Shown here piece by piece: positions 32,601 through 44,670 of a stretch of 64,000 bases of DNA. The position numbers were made by a program, and so were the translations under genes. Position 1 is the stretch's first letter; each line of letters begins with the position of its first letter. Location of the stretch: the NCBI GenBank assembly GCA_013180625.2, contig SNVD02008142.1:1-64000 (forward strand), given 5' to 3'. The stretch comes from Boswellia sacra. Its lineage: Eukaryota > Streptophyta > Magnoliopsida > Sapindales > Burseraceae. The notes beneath the pieces were generated by a model. That model searched no databases and was not told the DNA's origin. It saw only the letters and a program-made list of their open reading frames with translations.

Positions 32601-33065
32601 GTAGTTCATGATAAAATTTAAATGAAGAGATATAAAAGAATGAGAAAAATAATGACTACCCTTGCCTTCTCCATTGTCATAATACTTCCAACAGCATCAC
32701 TCTTCAAAGCCATACCCCAAACAATTGCAATATTGTGCAAAACTCTTCCCAAAAGTTTGGCGACACGAACATTATCAACATTGAAGTTTACTGGGTTCTT
32801 GGGGCACACTTGGATTCATGCCTGTAAAGCAAGAAAAATATAGAGAAATCTTTCATACAGGGTCAAAATATTTAATCAAGTAACAATAAAGTAGGTGCGA
32901 AAAAAAATTACATCAGCAATAAGAGAACATAAAATGTCTTCTTGTCCAATCTGCTTGCTAGCAACAGCAGCCTTCATTCAACAAACAATTTGCTCTTTAT
33001 TCCTTTCATCCATTTTTCAGAACCTTTATCCAGCAGTTCATCTAAGACCTCAACTCCCTGAAAGA
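28019..33065 (-). pseudogene. CCT8 (chaperonin TCP-1 theta) pseudogene, 5' truncated, introns kept
   Basis: CCT8 is one of eight subunits of the cytosolic TRiC folding chamber. Exon remnants on the minus strand run in the correct order: EVLDELLDKGSEKW (33050), NPVNFNVDNVRVAKLLG and MALKSDAVGSI (32815-32660), VAVFADAVDNCATDTKGAVL (31690), YAKTEEAKIEELIKPVADSG and KVIVSGGAVGEMALH (30770), KISSKFELKTILRTTGAVAI (30430), NADDLGYVDSISVGEIVGSR (30280), VRNEEGG with DDLERAVDDGVNAYK (30085), a frameshifted ATEI to KEFSFKETG exon (29810), LDQYAIAKFAESFEM and AMEIISSLYADHASGN (29035-28830), LKYAADAACTLLRVDQ (28590), and MAKPAGSP to the stop at 28019. Lesions include a TGA after EMVP (about 28982), a frameshift after CKDVST, a frameshift in the ATEI exon, and an in-frame stop in the first exon. 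About the first 140 residues are missing. Confidence 0.87.
29565..29611. repeat. (CA)n-(GA)n microsatellite
   Basis: About twelve CA units run directly into GAGA repeats inside an intron of the CCT8 pseudogene. Confidence 0.9.
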
Positions 33066-33429
33066 GAAAACCAAGTATGTTGCCATGATTCTTAGAAAGA
33101 CCAAAGAATCAATTTTCGCAAGCCCTGGATATCCCAGAAACATAAATGAAAATAGACAGTAGTCTAAGAGTTACCAACAGTTAAAGAGGCAGATATCTAT
33201 TATCTTGAAGGAGGTAGTGAAAGACACAGAAAAACAAAGAATTAATTTTAAAAGAATAAAAGAGAATTTTAATAAACAATTAGAAAACCATAGTACAATT
33301 AGAACAAGTTAAGACTGTCTCATTACCACACCCTTTCAAAAAATTAACTGAGCAGAGGCAGAACGTCCTCTCCACTTGAAGATATCTCTAGGCCCCATTT
33401 TTTTCCTAATCACCTTCTCGTACTTTCAT
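33066..33429. other. Spacer between the CCT8 and PPR pseudogenes
   Basis: AT-rich, with no match to the missing CCT8 N-terminal exons. It covers the truncation point of that copy and the 3' flank of the PPR copy. Confidence 0.4.
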
Positions 33430-36400
33430 TTACCAATAATCTCTACATGAACAAAGACCACCTTCAAAATGATGAAAGCGATAGGAATCTCGTACCACAA
33501 TAGCCCGATTGGATATCTTTGACATGAATTTAATCCAATTGTGGCAATCATTACATAGAGGGAGATTTTTTATTACATTTATAGGGTTTGAGTCAGACAA
33601 ACTAAGGAGACCAAAAGAAAATAGCCAGTTTCTCACTGTGAATATATACGGTTGGGTCCTTCTGCTCTTGTTCTATGTCACTCCAAAGGCTATTACGGCC
33701 TTGCACATAACCAATTTCAGCGGCCCTTTTATTCAGCCCCCCCAAATATTCATATATCTTATCTGTTAGTGGATGAAGCCGATCACCAACAAAGAATGCA
33801 TGAACTGTATTTTTAACGTCAATCCAGCTCTGACCAGGCTCTTTTTTTATGCCCCTGTCTTTCATCATTTGCCTTATCATATCTCTAGAATCCCATTTCC
33901 CAGCCACAGCATAAATATTTGATAAAAGAACATAAGTTGCAGAGTCTTCTGGTTCCAATTCTAGAAGATGATGGGCAGCAAACTCTCCAATTTCCATATT
34001 CTTATGAACTCTACAAGCACTTAAAAGAGTTCTCCGAACCATTGCATCAGGTTCAATTGGCATCTTTCCTATAAATTCCCTTGCATGGTCCAATAGGCCA
34101 GCCCAACCAAGAATATCCACACCACAAGCATAGTGTTCTGGTTTAGGCAGTAAGCCAATTTCTCATGGCTTCAAAGTAGCCAAGGCCCTCATTCACCAAA
34201 CCGACATGGCTACAGGCTGATAAAACTCCCACAAAGGTCACATGGTTGGGCAAAATATTCGTCTGTTTCATCTTCTCAAAAAGATTTATTGCCTCAATAC
34301 CATATCCATGTTGAGAAAAGCCTGTGATCATGGCATTCCACGAAATCTCATTTTTCTCTGGCATTTCGAGAAGCTCTCTCTTGGTATCATCAATGCTACC
34401 ACACTTAGCATATAACGTGATTAGAGCATTAGATGCTTCAGTTTCAGAATCATATCCTGCTTTTATGATCATGGCATGGATCTGCTTCCCCTCTTTTATA
34501 TTTGCTAGATTGGCAGCAGCACTAACTGCAGAACCAAATGTGTATAGATTAGCTTCTACTCCTGTTCTATTCATCTGAGAAAAACCAGCAGTGCCCTCTC
34601 ACAGTATCCACTCCGTGCAAATCCTGATATCGGTCCATTCCATGATATATTAATTTTAGCATCAATTTTCTCAAATGCTAAGGATGCTTCTTCTATTCTA
34701 CCACATCTAGCATAGAGACCAACAAGAGAATTTCCAACTGAAAGGTCATCTGAGAAACCAGAGACATATGATTGAGCATGTATTTGTCGTCATTGATTGA
34801 GTGCTTGAATGCCAGCACATGCACTGATTGCACTTGAGAATCCAATATTATCACATTGAATTCCTCCATTTCTTCAAAAGATTTTAGTGCTTCGGCAAAC
34901 ATATCATGCTGCACATACCCAACAATCATAGCTGTCCAGGAAACAACATCATCGTCAGGGAGTCTTGTGAGAATTTCTTGTGCAGTATCTAGTTTTCCAT
35001 GCTTGGCATACATATCTATAAGCACACTAGAGATGTACACATTAAACTGAAAGCCAGTCTTTATTACATGAGTATGAATCTGCTCTCCTAGATTGAGATC
35101 TCCTACTGAGGTACAAGTTCTCAAAATGCTTGGGTAGGTATACTGGTTAGGTATTAGACCTTCAATCTGCATTTGTCTGAATATTTTAAAAGAATCACTT
35201 AGATTATCTAATTGCCCATAAGCCACCAGCACCACATTCCAGAGAACCACATTTTCTGTTTCTGTACTTAGGAAAAATTCACGTGCACTTTTTACATCAG
35301 AGCATTTCACATAAAGACCAAGCAAGGAACCTTCAACAATGATGTCTTTAGAAATTCCCACTTTTATAGCATAAGAGTGAAGTTGTTCTCCCTTACGTAG
35401 GGCCCCAATTGATGCACAGGAACTTAAAGACGAGCGACTGTGACACAGTCTGGTTTCAAGCAGTCAAGCTGCATTTTCTCAAACAATTCCAAAGCTCTGT
35501 CACTAAAGCCACACTGAGCTAGCCCAGCAATAAGTGAGTTATAAGAAACACTATCCCTCTGCTTGATTTTGCTAAAAATTTGTTCAGCAGATATCAAATT
35601 TCCTGAGCGGGAATACAATGTCAACAGTGCATTACACACATATGTTTCAGAAGAAAATCCCCACTTGAAAATAAGCCCATGGAACTGCTCTCCCATCTCA
35701 AATAACTCTATCTTAGTGCATGAACTTAAAGCACTTGATAATGCATAAGGTGTAGGTACAATTCCTGATATATGCATCTGGGAAAACAGATGAACAGCAT
35801 CTTTTTCATAGCCATTTTGAGATAAGCCAGACATCATAGCCACCCATGACACACTATCCTTTAAACACAAGTTATCAAAAACCTTTTTAGTTGAACCCAC
35901 ATACCCATTTTTGAAATACAAAACTATTAAAGGATTACAAACAATTGTGATAGAACCAAAACCATAGTATATAATCATAGCATGAATCTGCTTAACATAT
36001 TCAAAAGCAATATTACCACTGCCGCGACACGCCCTCAAAACACTAGCAAAAGTTGCTTCATTTGGAATCACATTGTTATTTATCATTCTCGCCAATACAC
36101 CCAATACTTTATCACTCAACTTCTTTGCAACAAATACAGAAATTAAATTATTCCAAGAAAACACGCTACTGCTAGGCATATCATCAAGAACCATGGCTGC
36201 ATCATCTAAATCACCACTTGCCACATATATATCAAGAACTCTATCACACAATACTGGCTCTCTATCAAAACCCAACTTAAAAATATTTCCATTAATCTTT
36301 TTAGCTTCTAAAAAGGATCCAGAATTCAAACAACCATCAAAAAGCCAAATAAAGGTCTGACAATTGGCGCGCACGCCTCGCTCTTCCATCAAATGAAGGA

Positions 36401-36635
36401 TTGCTAATCTCTTTGAACTCCACTCACTTTCTTGGACATCAAAATCATCGAAGGAATGACAAACTGCTGTGTTACTAAAACCATCAGAGCTCAATCTCCT
36501 CCAATTCCCAGAAAAACACTTTAACATGCAAAAGAATAAAATAAAAGAAAGAAATGAGAATAAAAAATGAGTCTTTGCTGATTGTAAGCAAATTGATTTT
36601 CTATAAAGTCGGTAAATAAGTGATGAGCGAGGCAT
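33430..36635 (-). pseudogene. DYW-class PPR protein pseudogene (At4g13650-like), single exon
   Basis: PLS-class PPR proteins with a DYW domain edit organelle RNAs. On the minus strand a full-length layout is readable: a leader from 36635, PPR repeats from ANCQTFIWLFDGCLNSG onward ([67 protein letters not shown]), an E domain ([37 protein letters not shown]), the deaminase-type HSEK and CNDCH signature, and the terminal CSCRDYW at the stop (33430). The frame is broken at about 35424, about 34860, a TGA at 34790-34792, about 34143 and about 33620. Between breaks the homology is strong, so inactivation seems fairly recent. The overall length of ~1,060 codons equals that of intact relatives. Confidence 0.9.
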
Positions 36636-39600
36636 TAAATTTACCTTGAGAAGCTTTTGTTGGGTGATTTTTGGTTTGAATTTATGATAAGGGAAGGGCT
36701 AAGAAAGTGACAAACGAAGAGACGGCGGCTTCAGAAACATGAATTGGTGCATCGGAGGAGCGAGCAGTAGGAAGATTTTGAGAGATAAGTACAACTGATT
36801 ACCCAGGCGTTCAATTCATTTATTTTTTTTTTCACTTTTAAAATTTTATTTCTCCTTATCAAAATAAATTTTCTTTCCAGCGGTAGCTCCGTGGCTGGTT
36901 GCTGAGGCGGCACGGTTCGAGGGCAAATTTTCACCAAGTGAACCTTTACAACGTCTGTTAACTATACAGAACCCCTTTTTCAAATTTAACTATTTTTTAT
37001 ATTTTTTAATAAAAAAATTAAATACCATTAAAAATTATAAAAATTAGAATCAAATTTAATCCCTATCCGTGCAAACATGGCGAGACACGGAAGGGAACCT
37101 AATTTCATTGATCTATCTATTCGCGTTGCCGCTTCGCATCTTGCCTCCAAAGCAATTACCATCCTGCTCTCTTCTAGCACAGCTTCTTCGCATTTCACCT
37201 TCGCTGTTGCTTGCTTCTCACATCTGCTGCTACTCCATCCCGGCGCTGCCTGTTCGCTTCTAGCCTCCATCACCTCTTCCACAAACTGTTTGGATGAATC
37301 TGGCGTTAAACTTGGTCAACAAAGGGTACGTTCATAACATTCCATGTTTTGACTCTCTTTTTTATAGTATATTGGACGCTATATTGTTAGAGGTACAATG
37401 TTTTGAAATGATTACTCCAATAATAGACACAGATAAAACTATCTGGTACAAGTTGAATGTCACTTTGATACTGTTCTTTTTTGTTATCTTACTTATGATT
37501 TTGTACAATGATTCAAGCTTGCTCCCTCTTAAGACCAACTTGGTGGGGATAATTTTGTATTTAGTTGGAATGCATGAAGTAGCAACAAGGAAGTGGTATT
37601 GCTTCTTCATTCTGTATATATTTTATAGGTTTGGGCTAGATTATGTATGTAATAAATTCAGAATATATAATTGCACGTTGATAGGACAGAGCAAGGAAGG
37701 ATATTGGTTGATTACTTTACGAACTCTTTGTGTTGGTTTTAAGTTATGCTATTTGTCTGAACTTTTCTTATTTAGATGATGTGCTCTACTTGCAAAAGAC
37801 TTTGAGATGGCAAATTTTAATTTGCTTGCCTTTTTCTGTACTTCAATATAGCAAATGCTTTGTTAAGCACTTGGTTTACAATATGCCTTAAATCATCTTG
37901 GTATTCAACTCGCTATAATAATTGTTCAAGGATAACGAAAAACAAGAAAATGAAATGTTGTGTTCAAGGAATATAGTCATCTGCTGAAAAGGTAAGAAAA
38001 TTTTCTAAAACAAAGCAATTCAAACACAATATATGGTGTTCATTTGATTTTCTCAACCTGTTAATTTCACATTTCATACGATATCTTGTTTCCAAGTTTC
38101 GAGTTAAGGTAACTCAAATTGTTACTTTTCATGCAATATCACACCTTCTTAAAACTATGGAAGCTTACATGTGGACAGTTGGCCAAATTGATGCTATGCA
38201 ACACAAGTAAGGGTACAAATTTGTACTGATATGAACATAAATCATTATTCAGCTCTTATAATATTGAATTTACTTTGATCAGTGATCTTTACATACAAGA
38301 GAAGTCCTTGAATAACAATATAAACCTTTCATTAAAAGTTTCGGGAGTGTTTTTAAGGTACCACAAATCTGTTTTCCATTGCAGGTGTTCAAGTTGTCAA
38401 GCAGCTCAGCATTACCTTGCCTACTTTAATTGCATTTCTTTACATTGCTTCAATACCTATGAAACAAAAAGATTACCTTTTCCGATGAATTTCATATACA
38501 AATTTGCAGACAATATGCTGATTTTTGATAACTGTGTTAACGATTGGGTTTTCTTCTTCATTTGATAACTTGGGCTCATTGTCATTTGATTTACTTTTGC
38601 TATTGTTTCGCTCCTGATTTATGCCAGAGAATTAAAAGATTAATATTAAGGCTTGTTTCCATGAACACCAAAAGAAATTAAGGTGTAACAAAGTTTTTAA
38701 AATTTATAACTGTAAAGAAATCTAAAAAATAGAGAACATAGAAAATTTTCTTTAAAACACCTTTCTTGACACAATGAAGGAATATCCCACATCATCAAAG
38801 ACTTTATGATTCCTTCCCTGTACAAACTTTAAAAGAGAACAATTGAAGCATCCACCAAGTACAAAACTTAATTCTCTACCATTTGACTTTGATAAAACTC
38901 TTCATCATATTGCAAATAGTCTTAGGCATCATTGGCCATATATTTTTTACTATATATCGTTGATGTGTTTCTAATTCATTTTATATGTAAATGACCACTT
39001 TTGAACATGTTACTTGACTGCCCAAGATACTTAGAAGTAATAGGTAAATACTGAAGTTTAATTGGGAGATTCTTGATAGGAATTATGGTAAATAGAACTA
39101 ATTACATAATTATTAAACCAATCATTGTTGGATAGTTATTTTACGATGCATAATTATTAGGAATTATGAGAATTAATTGATGAAGGCATCTCACCATTTT
39201 GTGGTTTTAATTGATGAGAATTATTGGACGGATCCATAGCCAGTGAATCGAGTTGAAGGTGTTCCCCAACAACACCTGAGGTGTCACTTTACTAAACAAC
39301 AAGCTTGTTTATATAAGTTATCGTAAACAAGCAACTAACCATTATGCCTTCTTTTAAGGAAGATTGTGAAGTTTTTGTTGTACTTTACCTCTATTATCTA
39401 ATTACTAGTGACTAGATGGAAGATATAAGTCATGCAGACAAAGCTCGAAACTATAGGAATGAGTTAGCTGCAGATATGTTTGATACAAGATCATGGAAAT
39501 GAGTTGTTAAACTCTGTTTACCTGTATCATTTTCTAAACCATGAAAAAATGTATCATTTTTGGGATGATGTATAATCCAAGATCTTGGTTTAGTTTGTTC

Positions 39601-40080
39601 GCACTATATTGGATACTGTTAAGATTTATCATATTCCTGGAACTCTTCCCAACATCCATAATGTTATTCTGGATATGTTTTTGATTCACTTGAATGAGTA
39701 ATTTATTACGAATAACCAACTTTATTTTAGCATGTTAGTACTAGAATGAGTGATTGAATAGTAGTATCCAATTTATCTATTGGTCGTTTTTCCCTCTTAG
39801 GAAAGTATTCATGAACAAGCAACTAATAATTACCCACAGTTAAGCCAAAGCCAATTGAAACCATGAACAACTAACATTTGTCGAACACAAATCATTTGTG
39901 GACTCTGCATATGAAGAGTGAACTATTCCATATGTCAGTGGTTAACATAAAAAGACGATTAGACGTTAATGGTCTGTCTTTTAATAAATATAATGTAAAG
40001 TCTCTTACATGATAAGGTAGTCATTACAAAAATGACTATGGTTATAACGAAATTGAATTGAACATACTTACATTTGTGCA
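36636..40080. other. Long intergenic stretch without recognisable genes
   Basis: A GC-richer island at 37070-37290 has open frames on both strands, but neither resembles a family I know. The AT-rich frame at 37294-37779 is a run of hydrophobic residues without motifs. Near 39415-39500 the words ADKARNYRNELAADMF are readable on the plus strand, faintly like the C-terminus of a PIF/Harbinger nuclease; this is weak. Confidence 0.4.
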
Positions 40081-40450
40081 AATTGCACGATGAAGTCATA
40101 CAACATTATTGGAAGAAATCGTTTTGCGCGACCCTATGGTGCTAATTGTAGCTCCTGAACCCATTTCTTTTGCATGAGGTGGTTGTGAAGTTTGCACAAC
40201 TAAGTCATGAATTAGTACATGAGAACCCTATTCATTGTTGTTGGCATTTATTGCACGAACTGGTCGTGCGTTTTGCACCACCGAGTTGTGCAAAATTCCA
40301 AAACCATTTTTTTTGCAAGAAGGGGTCTTCAACTAACACGACATAGTTGTGCAATACAATAGTAACAATTTTTATGTTGTTGACAATTACTGCATGACAT
40401 GGTTGTGCAAGTTGCACAACTTAGGTGTTGTTGACAATTACTTCCTGACT
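40080..40450. repeat. Degenerate TTGTGCAA/TTGCACAAC-rich repeat
   Basis: Words such as GTTGTGCAA, TTGCACAAC and GCACGAACTGGTCGTGC recur at irregular spacing. They share vocabulary with the 30-bp array at 40629-40798, so the two may be halves of one repetitive unit. Confidence 0.45.
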
Positions 40451-40628
40451 GTAGCCTAAAAGACAAATAAAAGACAACACAATTTATTCAAATTTGAATG
40501 TATAACAATATTTGTATTTGTAAAAATTGTAAAAGTGGTTTCATAACGAAATCAAACATTTTATAACGTAAGAAAATGTATGTAAATATACATGATATCA
40601 CGAATTAGCCAATTTTTTTGAAACATAA

Positions 40629-40798
40629 AAAGTTGCACAACAACTTTACGAAAATCATCGTGCAGCACAACAGTTAGGCAACAACCCTCGTGCAACACGA
40701 CAGATTGGAGAAAACAGCCATGCAGCATGATACCTTGGCTAAAACTGTTGTGTAGCACAACGCCTTGGCAAAAACTGTCATGCAACACAACAACAATA
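40629..40798. repeat. 30-bp tandem array, about five units
   Basis: Units beginning CGTGCAGCACAACAG, CGTGCAACACGACAG, CATGCAGCATGATAC and TGTGTAGCACAACGC follow each other every 30 nt from 40659, with a divergent unit before them. Because 30 is a multiple of three, the minus strand stays open and encodes a VVLHxxFxQ repeat. I regard this as a by-product. Confidence 0.75.
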
Positions 40799-41462
40799 GG
40801 CATGAGTGAACATACAACATTTCGAAACCAAAAATTCACAATTTCAGCTATTATTTTTCTAAAACATGATCCACGTTGGTAGATATTAAGCCAAAACTAA
40901 GGAGAAAAAACTTTAAAGTATAAATGCAAACTATATCACAAACATTAACTTTAAAAAACAACATTTATCAAGAACATGATGAGGGCTTTTAGTATTACTT
41001 TTACTTCTTCAATGTTGAGATAACAATCAACTTGTTTACTTTGAGCCTTCACAAATCAACTTCAGATTCAGTTTATGTTAGAAAGAGTGAGTTTGGAGAG
41101 TTTTAAATGTTTCCTTTCATTAACCTTAGTAAGGGCATTCAAGTCTTTTTGCATGCAAAAAGAGTCTCAAATAGTTAAATTCAAGAAAGGGGTTAGATTT
41201 AATTAAGGGACCCGAAAAGGGGTCAAATAAAAAAAATAACCTCGATTCAAGCCACCTCTCTTTCATTGCAAGATGCATATTTTTTTTTTTGTTTTTCAGG
41301 TTATTAGTTTTCTTACTTCAGCTGTATTTTCCCTTTCATTTTTCTTATTTTCAGTTATTGTATATTTTTATTACTTCAATTATATCTTTAATTATATATT
41401 TTTCATTTTTCTTACTTTCAGTTATAACTAAAACTATCAGTTACATTTTACAAATTTTTTAT

Positions 41463-41597
41463 ACAAACTCTTGTATGTAAACTGATGTGCTACAAAGTAA
41501 TTGGAGTAATAAATATACAAAATCTACTCATTTAATAAATGGTAATAATATGTAAATAAATGAGTAATGTTACATCAGTTTGTTTACAAAGTTTGTA
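41463..41597. mobile_element. Foldback MITE-like element
   Basis: The left arm ACAAACTCTTGTATGTAAAC, continuing TGATGT, matches the reverse complement of the right arm (ACAAACTTTGTAAACAAACT, then GATGT), with ~85 nt between the arms. The 135-bp unit has no coding capacity. The superfamily is not determined. Confidence 0.5.
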
Positions 41598-42130
41598 AGA
41601 GTGACACTACTCTAAATCAAATAAATAAGAAATAGTAATATAAAATGGGAAGATTATAAAGTTTTCTTTCAAGTTCAATGGTATGAAATCGGTTATGAAA
41701 TTCTTTTTTCCTATTTTTTTAAATCCAAGTGTATTAATTATTTAATTAAATCAAATATAGAAGATTGTAAATATAAAATGGAAAAATTACATTAATTACA
41801 TTTAGTAATTGTAAGATTTAAAATGCCAAAATTGCACTATTTAGTAGATTGTGTCTACTAATCAATCACATATCATAAAAGTTATCTCATTTAAAAATTA
41901 TATTAACTTCCATAATTAAGAATTTAAATCTAATAATTAAAGGTATAAACCATTTCCTTCTAAGTTTATAATCTATATTAATTTGATTCATAGTCAAATT
42001 ATAGATATAACTTCTATAAGTATATATATATATACACACACACACACACATATTTATAGATATAACTTCTACAAATAGTTTAATTGATTAGGAATCAAAT
42101 TAAAAACTTCTACAAGTATGTTGCATTTGA

Positions 42131-42178
<48 letters not shown>

Positions 42179-42617
42179 TATTTTATTTAGACATGAGTTA
42201 CCAGTCAATCAAACAAATCAATTTAGAAGTTTTATTTAAAATTATATTGACTTAAAGTACTATACTTATATATAATTATAATAAATAATCAAATTATATA
42301 TATAGAAGTTTTTTAATTTGATTCCTAATTTATTAAACTAGATAAAGAAATTTTTTTATTAGAATTGAATTACTAATCAATTAAATTCATAAATAGAATT
42401 TTTTATTAAATAAATATACTATATATTAATTTTTATTTTATATTTTGAAATTTATTGAAAATTTAATTTTTTATATCTAGATATATAAACCGTGCTCTTT
42501 GGCCGCGACCCGGAATTGCCAAATTCAAAATTTCCTCCTAGTTTGGCTTAATTTCTCAGATTTTCAGATAATTATCCGGACGTAAAAGGTTGAGTTTTCC
42601 GGGTCCCCAACCTTGAC
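41598..42617. other. Very AT-rich DNA with TA microsatellites
   Basis: This contains (TA)n at 42134-42176, (TA)n(CA)n at 42022-42050, and several related words (ATATAACTTCTA, AATTTGATTCCTAATTTATT) in both orientations. No gene is seen. The last ~130 bp before the LTR is GC-richer and has TCCGGACG/CCGGGT words. Confidence 0.5.
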
Positions 42618-44670
42618 TGATGAACACTTAAATATGTATGCTTAATTCATCATATTGCATTAATAGTATCATTAAATTTCTCAACTTAAGCATATTTGTA
42701 GTCTTTACATCTTTTGAATTAACTTCATCTTAATTTTATTTTTTTGTTACAGGTTCGATAAAATATGCATAACTTTCTATTTATAGATCAGAATGGTACA
42801 AATCTTGATTTTTTGGAAAGCTGATTAAATTATCTACAAGATCATATTTCACAAGCATCATGAAATTCAGGCTTTTAGTGGACCAAAAATAGGCTTGAAG
42901 TGAATCGATCTGTAGTTTCGGTCCAACCTGACCATGCCTCCATATTTTGACCATATATCTTGATATACGTATCCAAATCGCCTGACCATGCCTCCATACA
43001 TTTTCATAGAAATATCTACAATACAAATGTCCTTTTGTAATTTGACAAGTTTGCTTAAGGATGGCATTTTTTCCTGGTTGGGCCGGGTACCCGCATTTTA
43101 TCCACATGGCTGGCTGGGGAAAACCTTAGATTTTCGTTGATCAGGCAGCCCACACCCCGACAGCCCTGCCCATTTTTAGTTAAAAATATGTCACATGCAA
43201 GGCTTGAACCCAAGACCTAAAGGTTACATTTCAGCCATATATCAATGGACCGCATGGCTTTTTTGCTTTAATCATTACAAACAACTTTAATTAATGAATT
43301 TATTTGTATATTTAATTAAAACTAATATTTTCTACAAACTTATGACTCGAACCTAGGTCACCACGCAACACCATAAGGGGCTTCACCACTGCTGCCACCG
43401 CGCGCTTTAGTCTTTTTAGCAACACTATATTATTTATACAATTTCAAGGCCTGAAAAATTTTTAAATAAAATTTAAAGTGAGGAAAGTTCAGGGATTTTT
43501 TTCGGGTTCGGGTGTTGCATTCCAAAACCCGCAATTACCTGCAGCCGTAAAAACTTGAAAAAATGCGAGGATTTTACGGGGATCAAAAAAGATTTTTTTT
43601 ATCCGGTGCTGGTGCGAAAATGCCAAACCCGCACCCGCACCCGGATTTTGCCATCCCTAAGTTTGCCTCTGAATGTATTTATAAATAGAGGTGCATTGTG
43701 ACCCATTGGGGGATGTTGGCTTTGACTGGGATCTCTTATTATTATGTTTTCTCTCTTGTGTTTTGTTCTCTTAATGTTATTAATAAATCATTTCCTTTTC
43801 GTAATTGATTTTCTTTCTTTCATAATGTCTTGCTAAATTCTTTTTTGCTAAGGCGAAATGTGAAACCCTTAATATAAAAATAAGGATTTTTTAACCCTTG
43901 ATATGTGCTGAATAATTATAATTTTGTGTTGTTTATTTTATATATTGTATATTTATTTTCTTAATCAATCTTGACACCACTCGTAAAGTGAAGGTCTTGA
44001 TCCATTATAGACAATCCTTGGCACATCAAATGCTTAGATCCTTTCTAGATGTCGTATGGTTATTCTTCACTGATGTAAGTCTAGTTAGGAACCTTCATTT
44101 GTTGTAGACATATGGTGATTAGCACATTGGATACTTGAACCCATTTACGAGAAGTGGTATAAATATTGGTAATGAAATAAATTAATTCATATAACTAAAA
44201 TGGGCTTAAATGACATATCTTCCGATTGTAACCTCTTTGCTGTGTGGATTCCAATTGAGTTATAATTGGGTTGTTTATCCTTATTTGATATATCAAGTGC
44301 GGATCCCTTAACCTTAGCTTTCATTATTATTGTATTAATTCTTTTTATTGTGTATTTTAATTATTCTTGTTTATTGTTTATGAACTTGTTCTTTCATTTG
44401 TTATGGTAGGCTTTACCACCTACTTCTATGGATAGTTTTACCACCCTTTTATTTTTGTTTTATATTTGAATGGTCAGTAGTACCGCCTACCATCTTTACT
44501 TATATTTGTTACAATTATCTTATCATTTATTTACATTATTCATATATTATTCTCTCGTTCTATAGTTTGTACCGTTAAGTCCTTTTCCTCGTGGATCGAT
44601 CCCGGTCTTACCGGATTTATTACTTCGACACTCCTATACTTGAGAGATAATCCTATTTTTGGATGTGTCA
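42618..44670 (+). repeat. Element B 5' LTR (interrupted by a hAT-like element)
   Basis: It starts TGATGAACACTTAAATATG and ends GGATGTGTCA, followed by a primer-binding-like TAGCATCGTTGCCGAG (44677-44692). Without the 604-bp insertion at 43055-43658 and one target copy it is about 1.44 kb. It matches the LTR at 49356-52001 through the words GTTATTAATAAATCATTT, GACACCACTCGT and TTGTAGACATATGGT. Confidence 0.85.
43055..43658. mobile_element. Non-autonomous hAT-like element in the B 5' LTR
   Basis: The 604-bp insert starts TTAAGGATGGCA and ends TGCCATCCCT. It is flanked by perfect 8-bp repeats AAGTTTGC (43047-43054 and 43659-43666). The sister LTR has the uninterrupted site at about 49916. The GGGTTCGGGT/CCCGCACCC words near the ends and the 8-bp duplication fit the hAT superfamily. 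No transposase is present. Confidence 0.85.

Noticed and set aside
37028..37340. Overlapping frames on both strands in a GC-richer island
   Set aside because: Neither strand shows a family I recognise; kept only as a note in the intergenic entry.
37294..37779. A 161-residue frame as a membrane protein gene
   Set aside because: AT-rich DNA gives hydrophobic codons by chance; no recognisable motif, no neighbouring exon, no homologous copy in the window.
39415..39500. Possible PIF/Harbinger nuclease C-terminus
   Set aside because: Only about 16 residues look similar, with no DDE blocks and no terminal repeats nearby.
40561..40839. A 92-residue repetitive protein on the minus strand
   Set aside because: A 30-bp tandem repeat keeps any open frame open; there are no start context or domain features.
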